In this document: piece by piece, positions 1 through 7,844 of the stretch | How the letters are laid out: each line of letters begins with the position of its first letter | How positions within the stretch are numbered: the stretch's first letter is position 1 | Source: an uncultured Chloroflexota bacterium | Lineage (GTDB): Bacteria > Chloroflexota > Dehalococcoidia > CAUJGQ01 | Assembly (NCBI GenBank): GCA_937879875.1 | Contig: CALFMN010000237.1 | Location: forward strand, 1 to 20,298 | Direction of reading: 5' to 3' | Length of the DNA: 20,298 nt | Notes under the pieces: model-generated | The model's database searches: none | The model's input: only the letters and a program-made list of their open reading frames with translations | What the model was told of the DNA's origin: nothing | Program-made: the position numbers and the translations under genes

Positions 1-24
1 GCCAGGCGCGCCGGCGCGCCTGGC
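1..24. repeat. Perfect 24-bp GC-only-core palindrome
   Basis: Positions 1-12 are the exact reverse complement of 13-24 with no spacer. The core is two tandem copies of GGCGCGCC flanked by GCCA and TGGC. It may continue to the left of the window. It could be the stem of a terminator for an upstream gene or a DNA-binding site; no T-tract follows it, so the role is open. Confidence 0.6.
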
Positions 25-326
25 CAGCACGGCGCCAGAGCCCCAGAGGACCAGGCCGCGCTGCGGTGCCGGACGCACCGCGGGACACGGGCAGGCAAGC
101 ACCGGTGCCAGCGGCGAGCCTGCCGGCGGAAGCCGCACGGTGACCCGCCACGCCGGGGTGGGCGCACCCCCAGCGGGGCAGCAATCCGTGCGCCTTGCTA
201 CCGGCTGTCACCCATACCTGCCTATGTGAGCATCGCAATGGGGGAGAGGGGAAGGGGATTGAGGGCCGACGGCCGCCGCGCCGCGATTGCCACGATTTCG
301 TTCGAGGCTTTGAGTTCGTGTATGCC
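25..326. other. Non-coding stretch upstream of the nad operon
   Basis: No convincing gene was found on either strand. A minus-strand reading frame opening with GTG near 209 and running off the left edge stays open, but it has a low-complexity Arg/Ala/Gly composition and no recognisable motif. The stretch is rich in short GC inverted repeats. I compared it by eye with cobalamin, TPP and fluoride riboswitch conserved boxes and saw no match. Confidence 0.4.
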
Positions 327-355
327 TTGACACCAACTCGCGGTGGTGATATTAG
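327..355 (+). promoter_or_regulatory. Sigma70-like promoter of nadABC
   Basis: A perfect -35 hexamer TTGACA (327-332) is followed by a 17-bp spacer and the -10 hexamer TATTAG (350-355, four of six consensus bases). Transcription would start near 362, giving a leader of about 45 nt before the ATG at 408. This is the only strong promoter seen before nadA. Confidence 0.6.
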
Positions 356-378
356 TTAGTGTGTATTGAACACTTACT
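354..378. promoter_or_regulatory. Operator-like inverted repeat at nadA promoter
   Basis: AGTTAGTGT (354-362) and ACACTTACT (370-378) form an inverted repeat with 8 of 9 complementary positions and a 7-nt spacer. It overlaps the last bases of the -10 element and the predicted transcription start, a classic position for a repressor. Known regulators of nad genes include NiaR, NrtR and NadQ. I cannot assign this site to any of them by eye. Confidence 0.45.
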
Positions 379-407
379 CGCGGTTCGCCGCGGGGCGGAG
401 GCCGGCG

Positions 408-1604
408 ATGGTGACAGCGATCTCACGAGCGGATGGTGCGGGCATTCCGGACGCGGCCTGCGAAGCGGGCATCGCCACCGTGCCGCTGGTCGAGGAGCGC
501 AGCTTTCGCCAATGGCAGGTCGAGATTCCGGCCCGCTACCGCGGCGTCGGCATCGAGGATCTGACGGCCCGCATCCGCGCCGCGCGCTCGGCAATCGGCA
601 GCCGTGCCGTGGTACTTGGCCATCACTATCAGCGCGAGGACATCATCCAGTTCGCGGACGTGCGCGGCGACTCGTTCAAGCTGGCGCAGTGGGCGGCGGA
701 GCAGCGCGGCGTCGAGTTCATCGTCTTCTGCGGCGTGCACTTCATGGCCGAAAGCGCCGACATCCTCACCGCGCCGGAGCAGCAGGTGATCCTGCCGAAC
801 CAGGCCGCCGGCTGCTCGATGGCGGACATGGCGCAGCCGAACGACGTGCTCAAGGCCTGGGACGCACTGCAGCGCGAGGGCATTGACGGCATCGTGCCCG
901 TGACCTACATCAACTCCGCGGCGGCGCTGAAGGCGTTCGTCGGGCGCAACGGCGGCATCGTCTGCACCTCAAGCAACGCCGGCGCCGTGATCGAGTGGGC
1001 GTTCCAGCGCGGCAAGCGCGTCTTCTTCTTCCCCGACCAGCACCTCGGCCGCAACACGGCGCTGAAGCTCGGCATCCCCGACGATGAGATGGCGCTCTGG
1101 GACTACGATTGGCCCTTCGACGATCTCGGCGGCAACCGCGTCGAGCAGTTGCGCCGCAGCCGGGTGATCTTGTGGCAGGGCCACTGCAACGTGCACGCCC
1201 GCTTCAGCGTCGAGCAGATCGCCAGGGCCCGCCGTGATTACCCCAACGTGCGCGTGGTCGTCCATCCCGAGTGCACGCGCGAGGTCGTGGCCGCGGCCGA
1301 CGCCTCCGGCTCGACCGAGTTCATCGCGCGGCAGGTCGCTGAGGCGCCGGCCGGCAGCGTGCTGGCGATCGGCACCGAGATCAACCTGGTCAACCGCCTG
1401 GCGAACGAGCACCCGGACAAGACCGTCTTCTGCCTCGACCCGATCTTCTGCCCGTGCTCCACGATGTACCGCGTGCACCCCGCCTATCTCTGCTGGGTGC
1501 TCGAAGAGTTGGCCGAAGGGCGGGTGGTGAACCGCATCCATGTGGACGGCGAGACGGCGCACTGGGCGCGGATCGCGCTCGAGCGCATGCTGCAGGTGCG
1601 GTGA
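408..1604 (+). CDS. nadA: Quinolinate synthase NadA
   Basis: Condenses iminoaspartate with dihydroxyacetone phosphate to quinolinate, the second step of de novo NAD synthesis, using a [4Fe-4S] cluster. The 398-residue protein carries LGHHYQREDI near residue 70 and three expected cluster-cysteine regions: VFCGVHFMAES (Cys108), VHPECTREV (Cys289) and CLDPIFCPCSTM (Cys348/Cys350). Substrate-loop motifs such as YINSAAALKA and TSSNAGAV are also present. I chose ATG 408 because GGAG lies 7 nt upstream. A TTG at 366 would add 14 residues but falls inside the operator and at the predicted transcription start. The length is on the long side for the family because of an N-terminal extension of roughly 60 residues. 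It is the first gene of the nadABC operon, with nadB following after 4 nt. Confidence 0.95.
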   Translation: MVTAISRADGAGIPDAACEAGIATVPLVEERSFRQWQVEIPARYRGVGIEDLTARIRAARSAIGSRAVVLGHHYQREDIIQFADVRGDSFKLAQWAAEQRGVEFIVFCGVHFMAESADILTAPEQQVILPNQAAGCSMADMAQPNDVLKAWDALQREGIDGIVPVTYINSAAALKAFVGRNGGIVCTSSNAGAVIEWAFQRGKRVFFFPDQHLGRNTALKLGIPDDEMALWDYDWPFDDLGGNRVEQLRRSRVILWQGHCNVHARFSVEQIARARRDYPNVRVVVHPECTREVVAAADASGSTEFIARQVAEAPAGSVLAIGTEINLVNRLANEHPDKTVFCLDPIFCPCSTMYRVHPAYLCWVLEELAEGRVVNRIHVDGETAHWARIALERMLQVR

Positions 1605-1608
1605 CGCC

Positions 1609-3156
1609 ATGCAGATGTATGACCGCATCATCGTCGGCTCCGGCGTGGCGGGACTGACGGCGGCGCTGACCGCTCGCGGGCACGGCCGCACGCTGCTGCT
1701 TGCCAAAGACCTTCTCGCAGAGTCGAACACGCGCTACGCCCAGGGCGGCATCGCCGCGGCGCTCGGCGCTGACGACTCGCCGACCCTGCATCTGGACGAC
1801 ACGCTCGCGGCCGGCGCCGGACTGGTAGACGAGCCGGCCGCGAGCGTGCTCACCGCCGCGGCGCCGCGGCGCATCGCGGAGCTGCTGGCGCTCGGCGTTC
1901 CCTTCGACCGCGAAGACGGCCGCCTGGCGCTCGGCCGCGAGGCAGCACACAGCGCCCGCCGCATCGTGCATGCCGGCGGCGACACCACCGGCGCCCGGCT
2001 GGAAGAGACGCTGGTCGATCGTGTGCGCGAGGCTGCGTCCGAGGTGGAAGTACGCGAGCAGACGCTGGTTACTCGCATTCTTGCCGAGCGTGGCCGCGTG
2101 GCGGGCGCGGAAGTGCTCGACGGCTGCACGGGCCGCCTGGAGCAAATCGCCGCGCCGGTGGTCATCCTCGCCACGGGCGGCGCCGGGCAGCTTTACCACT
2201 ACACGACAAACCCGGCCGTCGCCACGGGCGATGGCGTGGCGCTCGCCTACCGCGCCGGGGCCGAAGTCATGGACCTGGAGTTCATCCAGTTCCATCCGAC
2301 GGCGCTGCGCCTGGCCGGCGCGCCGGCGTTTCTGATCTCCGAAGCCGTACGCGGCGAGGGCGCGGTGCTGCGCGACGCCGCCGGCCGCGCCTTCATGGCC
2401 GAGTACGATGCGCGGGCCGAGCTGGCGCCGCGCGACGTGGTCGCCCGCGCGATCCACGAGGAGCTGGCACGTACCGACGCCGATTGTGTCTACCTTGACC
2501 TCACGCGCTTGCTGGTGGAGCGGGTGCGGGCACGCTTTCCCGGCATCGCTGCCGCCTGCCTCGGCTACGGCCTTGACATAACTCAGCAGCCAATACCGGT
2601 TGCCCCGGCTGCGCACTACGTGATGGGCGGCGTGCGCACGACGGCCGCGGGCGAGACGAACGTGCGCGGGCTGTTCGCCTGCGGCGAGGTCGCCTGCACC
2701 GGTGTGCACGGCGCCAACCGCCTCGCCAGCAACTCGCTGCTCGAAGGGCTCGTCTTCGGCCAGCGGGCGCTGCAACGCTCGCTGGAAGCTGCCCCGCCTG
2801 CCGCGGCTTCGGCCGATGCCGCTGCCCTGCCGCCCGCACAACAGGGCGAAGCCGGACCGCCGTCGCTGGACGAGCTGCAGCGGCTGATGTGGGATCTGGC
2901 CGGCATCGTGCGCACGGGCGAAGGGCTGGCGTACGCGTGCAGCGTGCTCGGCGCCTGGGAGCGCAGCCTGCCGCCAGCCACCGATCACGCCAGCCACGAG
3001 TTGGCGAATCTGCTGCTGGTTGCACGGTTGGTGAGCGCGGCGGCGTTGCTGCGGCGCGAGAGCCGTGGCGCCCATTTCCGCGCCGACTTCCCGCGGCCCT
3101 CGCCGGCCGGGGTGCGCCACGTTGTCCTGCGGAGAGACGCCGATGCCCGCGCCTGA
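1609..3156 (+). CDS. nadB: L-aspartate oxidase NadB
   Basis: FAD enzyme that oxidises L-aspartate to iminoaspartate, the unstable substrate passed to NadA; cytoplasmic. The 515-residue product opens with the dinucleotide-binding motif IIVGSGVAGLTAAL. It then shows the family landmarks NTRYAQGGIAAALG, HAGGDTTGARLEETL, ILATGGAGQLY, LEFIQFHPTAL, SEAVRGEGAVLRD, HYVMGGVRT and HGANRLASNSLLEG, followed by the short helical C-terminal domain. The start is ATG 1609, four bases after the nadA stop; an in-frame ATG at 1615 is an alternative. NadB-specific features (the YAQGGIAA loop and the short C-terminus) argue against succinate dehydrogenase or fumarate reductase. Its 3' end overlaps nadC by 14 bp, so the operon is probably translationally coupled. 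Confidence 0.95.
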   Translation: MQMYDRIIVGSGVAGLTAALTARGHGRTLLLAKDLLAESNTRYAQGGIAAALGADDSPTLHLDDTLAAGAGLVDEPAASVLTAAAPRRIAELLALGVPFDREDGRLALGREAAHSARRIVHAGGDTTGARLEETLVDRVREAASEVEVREQTLVTRILAERGRVAGAEVLDGCTGRLEQIAAPVVILATGGAGQLYHYTTNPAVATGDGVALAYRAGAEVMDLEFIQFHPTALRLAGAPAFLISEAVRGEGAVLRDAAGRAFMAEYDARAELAPRDVVARAIHEELARTDADCVYLDLTRLLVERVRARFPGIAAACLGYGLDITQQPIPVAPAAHYVMGGVRTTAAGETNVRGLFACGEVACTGVHGANRLASNSLLEGLVFGQRALQRSLEAAPPAAASADAAALPPAQQGEAGPPSLDELQRLMWDLAGIVRTGEGLAYACSVLGAWERSLPPATDHASHELANLLLVARLVSAAALLRRESRGAHFRADFPRPSPAGVRHVVLRRDADARA

Positions 3157-4066
3157 ACAGACCACCGCGATCTCGCTCGATCCGCGTCTCGGCGCCGCGC
3201 CCACGGCCGGCGCACTCGACCCGGCGTTGCTCGCAGACCTGGCGCGGCGTGCGCTGGAGGAAGACGGCGCCTTTCAGGACGTGACCACGGCGGCGACGGT
3301 CGAGCCGTGGCAGCGCGGCACGGGCACCGTGCTGGCCAAGGCCGAGGGCGTGCTGGCCGGTCTGCCGGCGATGGCCGCGGTTTTCGCCGTCGTCGATGCG
3401 CAGCTCGTCTTCACGCCGCTGCGTCTCGACGGAGAGCGGGTGCGCCCGGGCGACCATATCGCCACGATCGAGGGCCGCTTCGCCGCGATGCTGCGCGCCG
3501 AACGCACGGCGCTGAACCTGTTGCAGCGGCTCTCCGGCGTGGCCACGGCCACGGCGCGCGCGGTCGCGGCGGTCGAGGGGTTGCCGGTGCGCATCGTCGA
3601 CACGCGCAAGACGACGCCCGGCCTGCGGGCGCTGGAGAAGTACGCCGTGCGCGCCGGCGGCGGCCACAATCACCGCTTCAACCTGGCCGACGGCGTGCTG
3701 GTCAAGGACAATCACCTCGCGGCGCTGCGGGCGCGCGGCCTCGGCATCGCCGATGCGGTGCGGCTGGCGCGGCTAAGTGCCCCGCACACATTGCGTGTTG
3801 AACTCGAAGTCACGACGCTGGCCGAGCTGGACGAGGCGCTGGCCGCCGGCGCGGAGATCATCCTGCTGGACAACATGCCGGCGGCAGAGATGGCCAAGGC
3901 TGTGCGCCGCTGCCGCGGCCGCGCGCTCACCGAAGCCTCAGGCGGCATCACGCCGGAAACGGTGCGCGCCGCGGCCGCAACCGGCGTCGATCTGATCTCG
4001 CTCGGCGCCCTGACGCACTCTGCGCCCGCGCTCGACATCAGCCTCGAACTGGCGCTGGCGGAATAA
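3143..4066 (+). CDS. nadC: Quinolinate phosphoribosyltransferase NadC
   Basis: Converts quinolinate and PRPP to nicotinate mononucleotide, CO2 and pyrophosphate, closing the de novo branch begun by NadB and NadA. The 307-residue protein shows the type II PRTase hallmarks in order: RTALNLLQRLSGVATATA, IVDTRKTTPGLRALEKYAV, GGGHNHRFNLADGVLVKDNH, VELEVTTLAE, EIILLDNM, TEASGGIT and DLISLGALTHS. The start is ATG 3143, with GGAGAG at 3131-3136 inside the end of nadB; the two frames overlap by 14 bp. Longer upstream starts would only add residues encoded within nadB. It is the last gene of the operon. A terminator-like hairpin lies about 190 bp downstream, beyond a second promoter candidate. Confidence 0.95.
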   Translation: MPAPEQTTAISLDPRLGAAPTAGALDPALLADLARRALEEDGAFQDVTTAATVEPWQRGTGTVLAKAEGVLAGLPAMAAVFAVVDAQLVFTPLRLDGERVRPGDHIATIEGRFAAMLRAERTALNLLQRLSGVATATARAVAAVEGLPVRIVDTRKTTPGLRALEKYAVRAGGGHNHRFNLADGVLVKDNHLAALRARGLGIADAVRLARLSAPHTLRVELEVTTLAELDEALAAGAEIILLDNMPAAEMAKAVRRCRGRALTEASGGITPETVRAAAATGVDLISLGALTHSAPALDISLELALAE

Positions 4067-4100
4067 GGCGCGGTCGGGAAAACGGGCCGCGATCCGCCGA

Positions 4101-4130
4101 TTGACGGCCCGCGGGACGGACAGGTAGGAT
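4101..4130 (+). promoter_or_regulatory. Candidate promoter for leader and ABC exporter
   Basis: TTGACG (4101-4106, five of six consensus bases), an 18-bp spacer and TAGGAT (4125-4130, four of six) form a reasonable sigma70-like promoter in the nadC-exporter gap. A start near 4137 leaves about 28 nt before the leader ATG at 4165. Confidence 0.5.
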
Positions 4131-4164
4131 CGCAGCAGCCAGAAAGAATCTCTGGAGGCGAACG

Positions 4165-4233
4165 ATGGCTCGCATGCGCCGGTATCCGGCCCCCGCACTG
4201 TTGCCACCGTCCGCCACCGGCGGGTCTGCCTGA
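4165..4233 (+). CDS. Putative 22-residue leader peptide
   Basis: A short ORF of 22 codons plus TGA starts with ATG at 4165 and has an unusually good Shine-Dalgarno, GGAGG at 4154-4158, six bases upstream. The peptide begins MARMRRYPAPALLPP: an Arg-rich start followed by a proline-rich centre, a composition that can slow ribosomes. It ends 22 nt before a terminator stem and about 95 nt before the exporter genes. It resembles leader peptides of ribosome-mediated attenuators such as BmrB upstream of Bacillus BmrCD, though it is much shorter and not similar in sequence as far as I can tell. Translation is inferred only from the RBS and placement. Confidence 0.45.
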   Translation: MARMRRYPAPALLPPSATGGSA

Positions 4234-4240
4234 CAGGCCC
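4222..4240 (+). promoter_or_regulatory. Hairpin spanning the leader stop codon
   Basis: GGGTCTG (4222-4228) pairs with CAGGCCC (4234-4240) with one G-U pair and a 5-nt loop holding the leader TGA. A ribosome terminating or stalled in the leader would melt it. A second small stem, CCGCC-ACC-GGCGG (4211-4223), lies just upstream and competes for its 5' bases. GTCTGCCTG (4225-4233) also partly matches the complement of the terminator left arm, so an antiterminator is conceivable but weak. Confidence 0.35.
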
Positions 4241-4255
4241 GAGTCGCAGGCGCCG

Positions 4256-4290
4256 AGCCGCGGACAGACAGTGTCTGCGGCTTTTCTGTT
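4256..4290 (+). terminator. Rho-independent terminator / attenuator stem
   Basis: AGCCGCGGACA (4256-4266), loop GACAG and TGTCTGCGGCT (4272-4282) form an 11-bp stem with a single G-U pair, followed at once by TTTTCTGTT. It would end read-through from nadABC. Because it lies between a promoter plus leader peptide and the exporter genes, it may also act as a conditional attenuator. Confidence 0.65.
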
Positions 4291-4329
4291 GCCCGCACGC
4301 CGCCTGCCGCTCGGTCTTCGGAGTGCATG

Positions 4330-6075
4330 ATGCACGCGAAGCGTCATCGCCACGTGCTGCTCGGCTACCTCGGCCCGCAAAAGGGCCGGGTGCTGCTGCT
4401 TTGCGCGCTGCTGGCCGGCAGCATCGGCCTGCCGCTCGCCGGCCCGGAGCTCCTGCGCAGCTTCATCGATACCGCGACCGGAGGCGGCGCGACGGGCACG
4501 CTCTCGCTGCTCGCCGTGCTCTACATCGCCACGGCGCTCGCCGGTCAGGCGGTCGCGGTCGCCGCAGCCTATCTCAGCGAGCAAGTGGGCTGGATCGCCA
4601 CCAACCTGCTGCGCGGCGACCTGGCCGCGCACTGCCTGCGGCTCGACCTCGCCTTTCACAACGCGCACACGCCGGGCGAGCTGATCGAGCGCATCGACGG
4701 CGACATCACCGCGCTGGCGCTGTTCTTCTCGCGCTTCGTCACCGGCGTGATCGGCGCCGGCCTGCTGACGCTGAGCATGATTGTGTTGATGTGCCGCGAG
4801 GATCTGCGCGTAGGCGGGGCGTTCGCCGCCTTCACGCTCGTCGCCCTGCTCGTGCTGGAGCGCTGCCGCAGCCTGGCAGTGCCGCGCCTGGCCGAAGAGC
4901 GGCAGGCCAGCGCCGAGCTGTTCGGCTTCGTCGAGGAACGCCTCTCCGGCGCCGACGACATCCGCGCCAACGGCGCCGGCAACTACGTGATGCAACGTTA
5001 CCACCGCGTGGCCGGCAACCACTTTCGCCGCAAGCGCACCGCCTGGACCGCCAACGCCAGCGTGCCGATCGCTGGCCAGGCCTTGTTCGCAGTCGCCTAT
5101 CTGCTCGTGCTGGCGCTCGGCGCGGCGCTCTATCAGCGGCGCGAGGTCACGCTTGGCACGGTCTATCTCTTCTTTCAGTACACGCGCATGCTGCGCCCGC
5201 CGCTGCTGCAGATCACCGAGCAGATGAAGGAGTTCCAGAAGGCCACCGCCGCCATCGGCCGCGTGCGCGAGCTGCTTGCGTTTGAGCCCGCGATCCGCGA
5301 TGGCCGCGATGTAGCGCTGCCCGGCGGCGCGCTCTGCCTCGAGTTCGAGCACGTCACCTTCGCCTACGGCGACGATGCCGGTGCGCCGGCCCTGACCGAT
5401 CTCTCGTTCCGGCTGGAGCCGGGGCAGGTGCTTGGCCTGCTGGGCCGCAGCGGCAGCGGCAAAAGCACACTGGCCCGGCTGCTGTTCCGCCTGTACGAGC
5501 CGGGCTGCGGCGCGATCCGGCTCGGCGGCGTCGATCTCCGCGAGACGCGGCTGGCGGACCTGCGCCGGCGCGTGGCCGTGGTGACGCAGGACGTGCAGCT
5601 CTTCCAGGCGACCGTGCGCGACAACCTGAGCTTCTTCGACCGCTCGATCGGCGATAAGCAGTTGCTGGATGCGATCGCCGCGCTCGGGCTGGAGGAATGG
5701 CTTCGCCAGCTCCCTGCAGGTCTGGACACGGAACTGCACTCGCACGGCGGCGGACTTTCGGCCGGCGAAGCGCAGCTACTCGCCTTCGCGCGGGTGTTTC
5801 TCACCGATCCGGGGCTGGTGATTCTGGATGAAGCCTCGTCGCGGCTCGACCCGCTCACGGAGCGGCTGATCGAGCGCGCCGTGGATCGCCTGCTCGCCGG
5901 CCGCACCGGCATCGTAATCGCGCATCGCCTGGCGACGGTGCGGCGCGCCGACCGCATCGTGATCCTCGACGGGGGTCGCATCGACGAGCACGGCGACCGT
6001 GCCGCGCTGGCCGCGGACCGACACTCGCGCTTCGCCCGCCTGCTGCGTACGAGCATGCAGGAGGTGCTGGCGTGA
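4330..6075 (+). CDS. ABC exporter half-transporter (degenerate signature)
   Basis: Membrane-embedded half-transporter: an N-terminal transmembrane domain (about residues 1-320, several hydrophobic spans) fused to an ATPase domain, as in MsbA/LmrA/BmrC-type exporters. Numbered from the first ATG at 4327, Walker A is GRSGSGKS (373-380) and the Q-loop is VVTQDVQLF. The signature is LSAGE (477-481) instead of LSGGQ. Walker B is LVILDEAS with catalytic Glu502, and the switch His is at 533 (IAHRLA). Two ATGs are possible: 4327 lies only 3 nt from GGAG (4320-4323), whereas 4330 has a 6-nt spacing, so I chose 4330. The stop overlaps the next gene's GTG, implying a heterodimer. The substrate is unknown; multidrug or lipid export are the usual roles of the family. 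Confidence 0.88.
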   Translation: MHAKRHRHVLLGYLGPQKGRVLLLCALLAGSIGLPLAGPELLRSFIDTATGGGATGTLSLLAVLYIATALAGQAVAVAAAYLSEQVGWIATNLLRGDLAAHCLRLDLAFHNAHTPGELIERIDGDITALALFFSRFVTGVIGAGLLTLSMIVLMCREDLRVGGAFAAFTLVALLVLERCRSLAVPRLAEERQASAELFGFVEERLSGADDIRANGAGNYVMQRYHRVAGNHFRRKRTAWTANASVPIAGQALFAVAYLLVLALGAALYQRREVTLGTVYLFFQYTRMLRPPLLQITEQMKEFQKATAAIGRVRELLAFEPAIRDGRDVALPGGALCLEFEHVTFAYGDDAGAPALTDLSFRLEPGQVLGLLGRSGSGKSTLARLLFRLYEPGCGAIRLGGVDLRETRLADLRRRVAVVTQDVQLFQATVRDNLSFFDRSIGDKQLLDAIAALGLEEWLRQLPAGLDTELHSHGGGLSAGEAQLLAFARVFLTDPGLVILDEASSRLDPLTERLIERAVDRLLAGRTGIVIAHRLATVRRADRIVILDGGRIDEHGDRAALAADRHSRFARLLRTSMQEVLA

Positions 6076-7844
6076 AAACCTGGCGGCTGGCCCTGCGGCT
6101 CGCGGGCTACCGCCCCTGGCTGTTCGCGGCTGCGTTCGCCTGCTGGGTCGGCTACTACGCCTTCCCGCTGCTCACCGGCCTGGCGCTGCGTGCCGTCTTC
6201 GACGCACTGGCGAACGGGCAGCCGGCCGGCCTTTCGGTCTGGTCGGCGCTGGCGCTGCTGCTGGGCCTCGAACTGGGGCGCGTCGGCGTCTTCAGCGCCG
6301 CGGTCTGGCTGTGGAACACCTTCTGGCTCATGGCCGAGGTATTGCTGCGCCACAACCTGCTCGACTGGATCGTGCGGGCGCCGGGTGCGAGGGCGCTGCC
6401 CGAATCGCCCGGCGAGGCGGTGAGCCGTTTCCGCGACGACGTGGAGGAGTTCATCGTCTTCATCGACACCTGGCTGGACCTGGCCGGGCAGGGGTTGTTC
6501 ACGCTGATCGCGGTGGCGATCATGGCACGCATCGACGCGCTGGTCACGGCCGTGGTGATCGTGCCGGTGGTGTTCACGATCTTCCTGACGCGGGCCGTCA
6601 GCCATCGCATCAAGCGCTACCGCCGGGCCAGCCGCGAGAGCACCGGCCAGGTCACGGGCTTCATCGGCGAGATCTTCGGCGCCGTGCAGGCGATTCAAGT
6701 CGCCTCGGCCGAGCAGCCGGTGCTGCGCCGCTTCCGCGAGCTGAGCGAGGCGCGCCGCGCCGCGGCCGTGAAGGATCGGCTCTATCTGGAGATGCTGAAC
6801 GCGATCAACCTCAACACGGTGAACGTCGGCACCGGCGTGATCCTGCTGCTGGCGGCGCGCTCGATGCGCACCGGCGCCTTCACGGTGGGCGACTTCTCGC
6901 TCTTCGTCACCTATCTGGCCGACGCGACCGGCCTGCCGCGCTGGATCGGCTGGCTGATCGCGCGGCATCGCCAGGCGGGCGTCTCGATCGAGCGCATGGA
7001 GCGGCTGCTCGACGGCGCTCCGGACGCGGCGCTGGTGGAGCATCAGCCGCTCTACCTCGGCGAGCGCCTGCCCGACGTGCCGGCCGTGCGGCGCGAGCCC
7101 GCCGACCATCTTCAACTGCTGGAGTTGCGTGGCCTGACCGCGCGCTATGCGGCGAGCGGACGCGGCATTGCCGGCGTCGATCTGCGCATCGAGCGCGGCT
7201 CGTTCACGGTGATCACCGGCCGCGTCGGCGCCGGCAAGACGACGCTGCTGCGGGCGCTGCTGGGGCTGACGGTGCGCAGCGCCGGCGAGATACGCTGGAA
7301 CGGCCGTGCGGTTGACGACCCGGCCGCGTTCTTCGTGCCGCCGCGCTGCGCCTACACGCCGCAGGCGCCGCGCCTGTTCAGCGAGACGCTGCGCGACAAC
7401 GTGCTGCTGGGCGTGCCGGAGGGTTCGGCTGATCTAGAGCAGGCGCTGCGGCTGAGCGTGCTGCACGCCGACGTGCGCGCGATGGAGTTTGGCCTGGATA
7501 CGGAGATCGGCCCGCGCGGCGTGCGGCTGTCCGGCGGGCAGTTGCAGCGCACGGCCGCGGCGCGCATGTTCGTGCGCCGGCCGGAGCTGCTCGTGTTCGA
7601 CGATCTCTCCAGCGCGCTGGATGTGGAAACGGAGGCCGTCCTCTGGCAGCGCGTCTTCGAGCAGCGCGAGGCCACCTGCCTGGTGGTCTCGCACCGCCGC
7701 GCCGCGCTCAGCCGCGCCGACTGCATCGTCGTGCTCAGAGACGGCCGTGTGGAGGCGCGGGGCACGCTGGCGGAGCTGCTGGCGACATCCGACGAAATGA
7801 ACCGACTCTGGCAGGATGAGCTGGCCGGCGCGGCAGCGGACTGA
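6072..7844 (+). CDS. ABC exporter half-transporter (non-catalytic Walker B)
   Basis: Partner half-transporter of 590 residues starting at GTG 6072, which overlaps the previous stop as GTGA, so translation is probably coupled. The N-terminal membrane domain covers about residues 1-320. In the ATPase domain, Walker A is GRVGAGKT (383-390), the Q-loop is YTPQAPRLF, the signature is canonical LSGGQ (486-490) and the switch His is 541 (VVSHRRA). Walker B reads LLVFDDLSS, with Asp511 replacing the catalytic Glu. Its Walker A/B would pair with the degenerate LSAGE of the first subunit, giving one non-hydrolysing site. Its LSGGQ would complete the intact site of the first subunit. This is the pattern known for heterodimeric exporters such as BmrCD and TM287/288. 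The substrate is not determinable from sequence. Confidence 0.88.
   Translation: MKTWRLALRLAGYRPWLFAAAFACWVGYYAFPLLTGLALRAVFDALANGQPAGLSVWSALALLLGLELGRVGVFSAAVWLWNTFWLMAEVLLRHNLLDWIVRAPGARALPESPGEAVSRFRDDVEEFIVFIDTWLDLAGQGLFTLIAVAIMARIDALVTAVVIVPVVFTIFLTRAVSHRIKRYRRASRESTGQVTGFIGEIFGAVQAIQVASAEQPVLRRFRELSEARRAAAVKDRLYLEMLNAINLNTVNVGTGVILLLAARSMRTGAFTVGDFSLFVTYLADATGLPRWIGWLIARHRQAGVSIERMERLLDGAPDAALVEHQPLYLGERLPDVPAVRREPADHLQLLELRGLTARYAASGRGIAGVDLRIERGSFTVITGRVGAGKTTLLRALLGLTVRSAGEIRWNGRAVDDPAAFFVPPRCAYTPQAPRLFSETLRDNVLLGVPEGSADLEQALRLSVLHADVRAMEFGLDTEIGPRGVRLSGGQLQRTAAARMFVRRPELLVFDDLSSALDVETEAVLWQRVFEQREATCLVVSHRRAALSRADCIVVLRDGRVEARGTLAELLATSDEMNRLWQDELAGAAAD

Noticed and set aside
1..209. 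Minus-strand frame open to the left window edge
   Set aside because: Arg/Ala/Gly-rich translation without motifs; GC-rich DNA keeps such frames open by chance.
100..260. Possible riboswitch upstream of nadA
   Set aside because: Many stems but no match by eye to cobalamin, TPP or fluoride conserved boxes, and a promoter lies downstream of it.
366..407. TTG start for nadA adding 14 residues
   Set aside because: It falls inside the operator and at the predicted transcription start; ATG 408 has GGAG 7 nt upstream.
1390..3204. Long minus-strand frame opposite nadB
   Set aside because: Shadow of nadB and nadC in a high-GC genome; no protein motifs.
3712..7115. Two long minus-strand frames opposite the ABC exporter genes
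   Set aside because: Low-complexity Arg/Gln/Ala/Glu translations antisense to clear ABC transporter domains.
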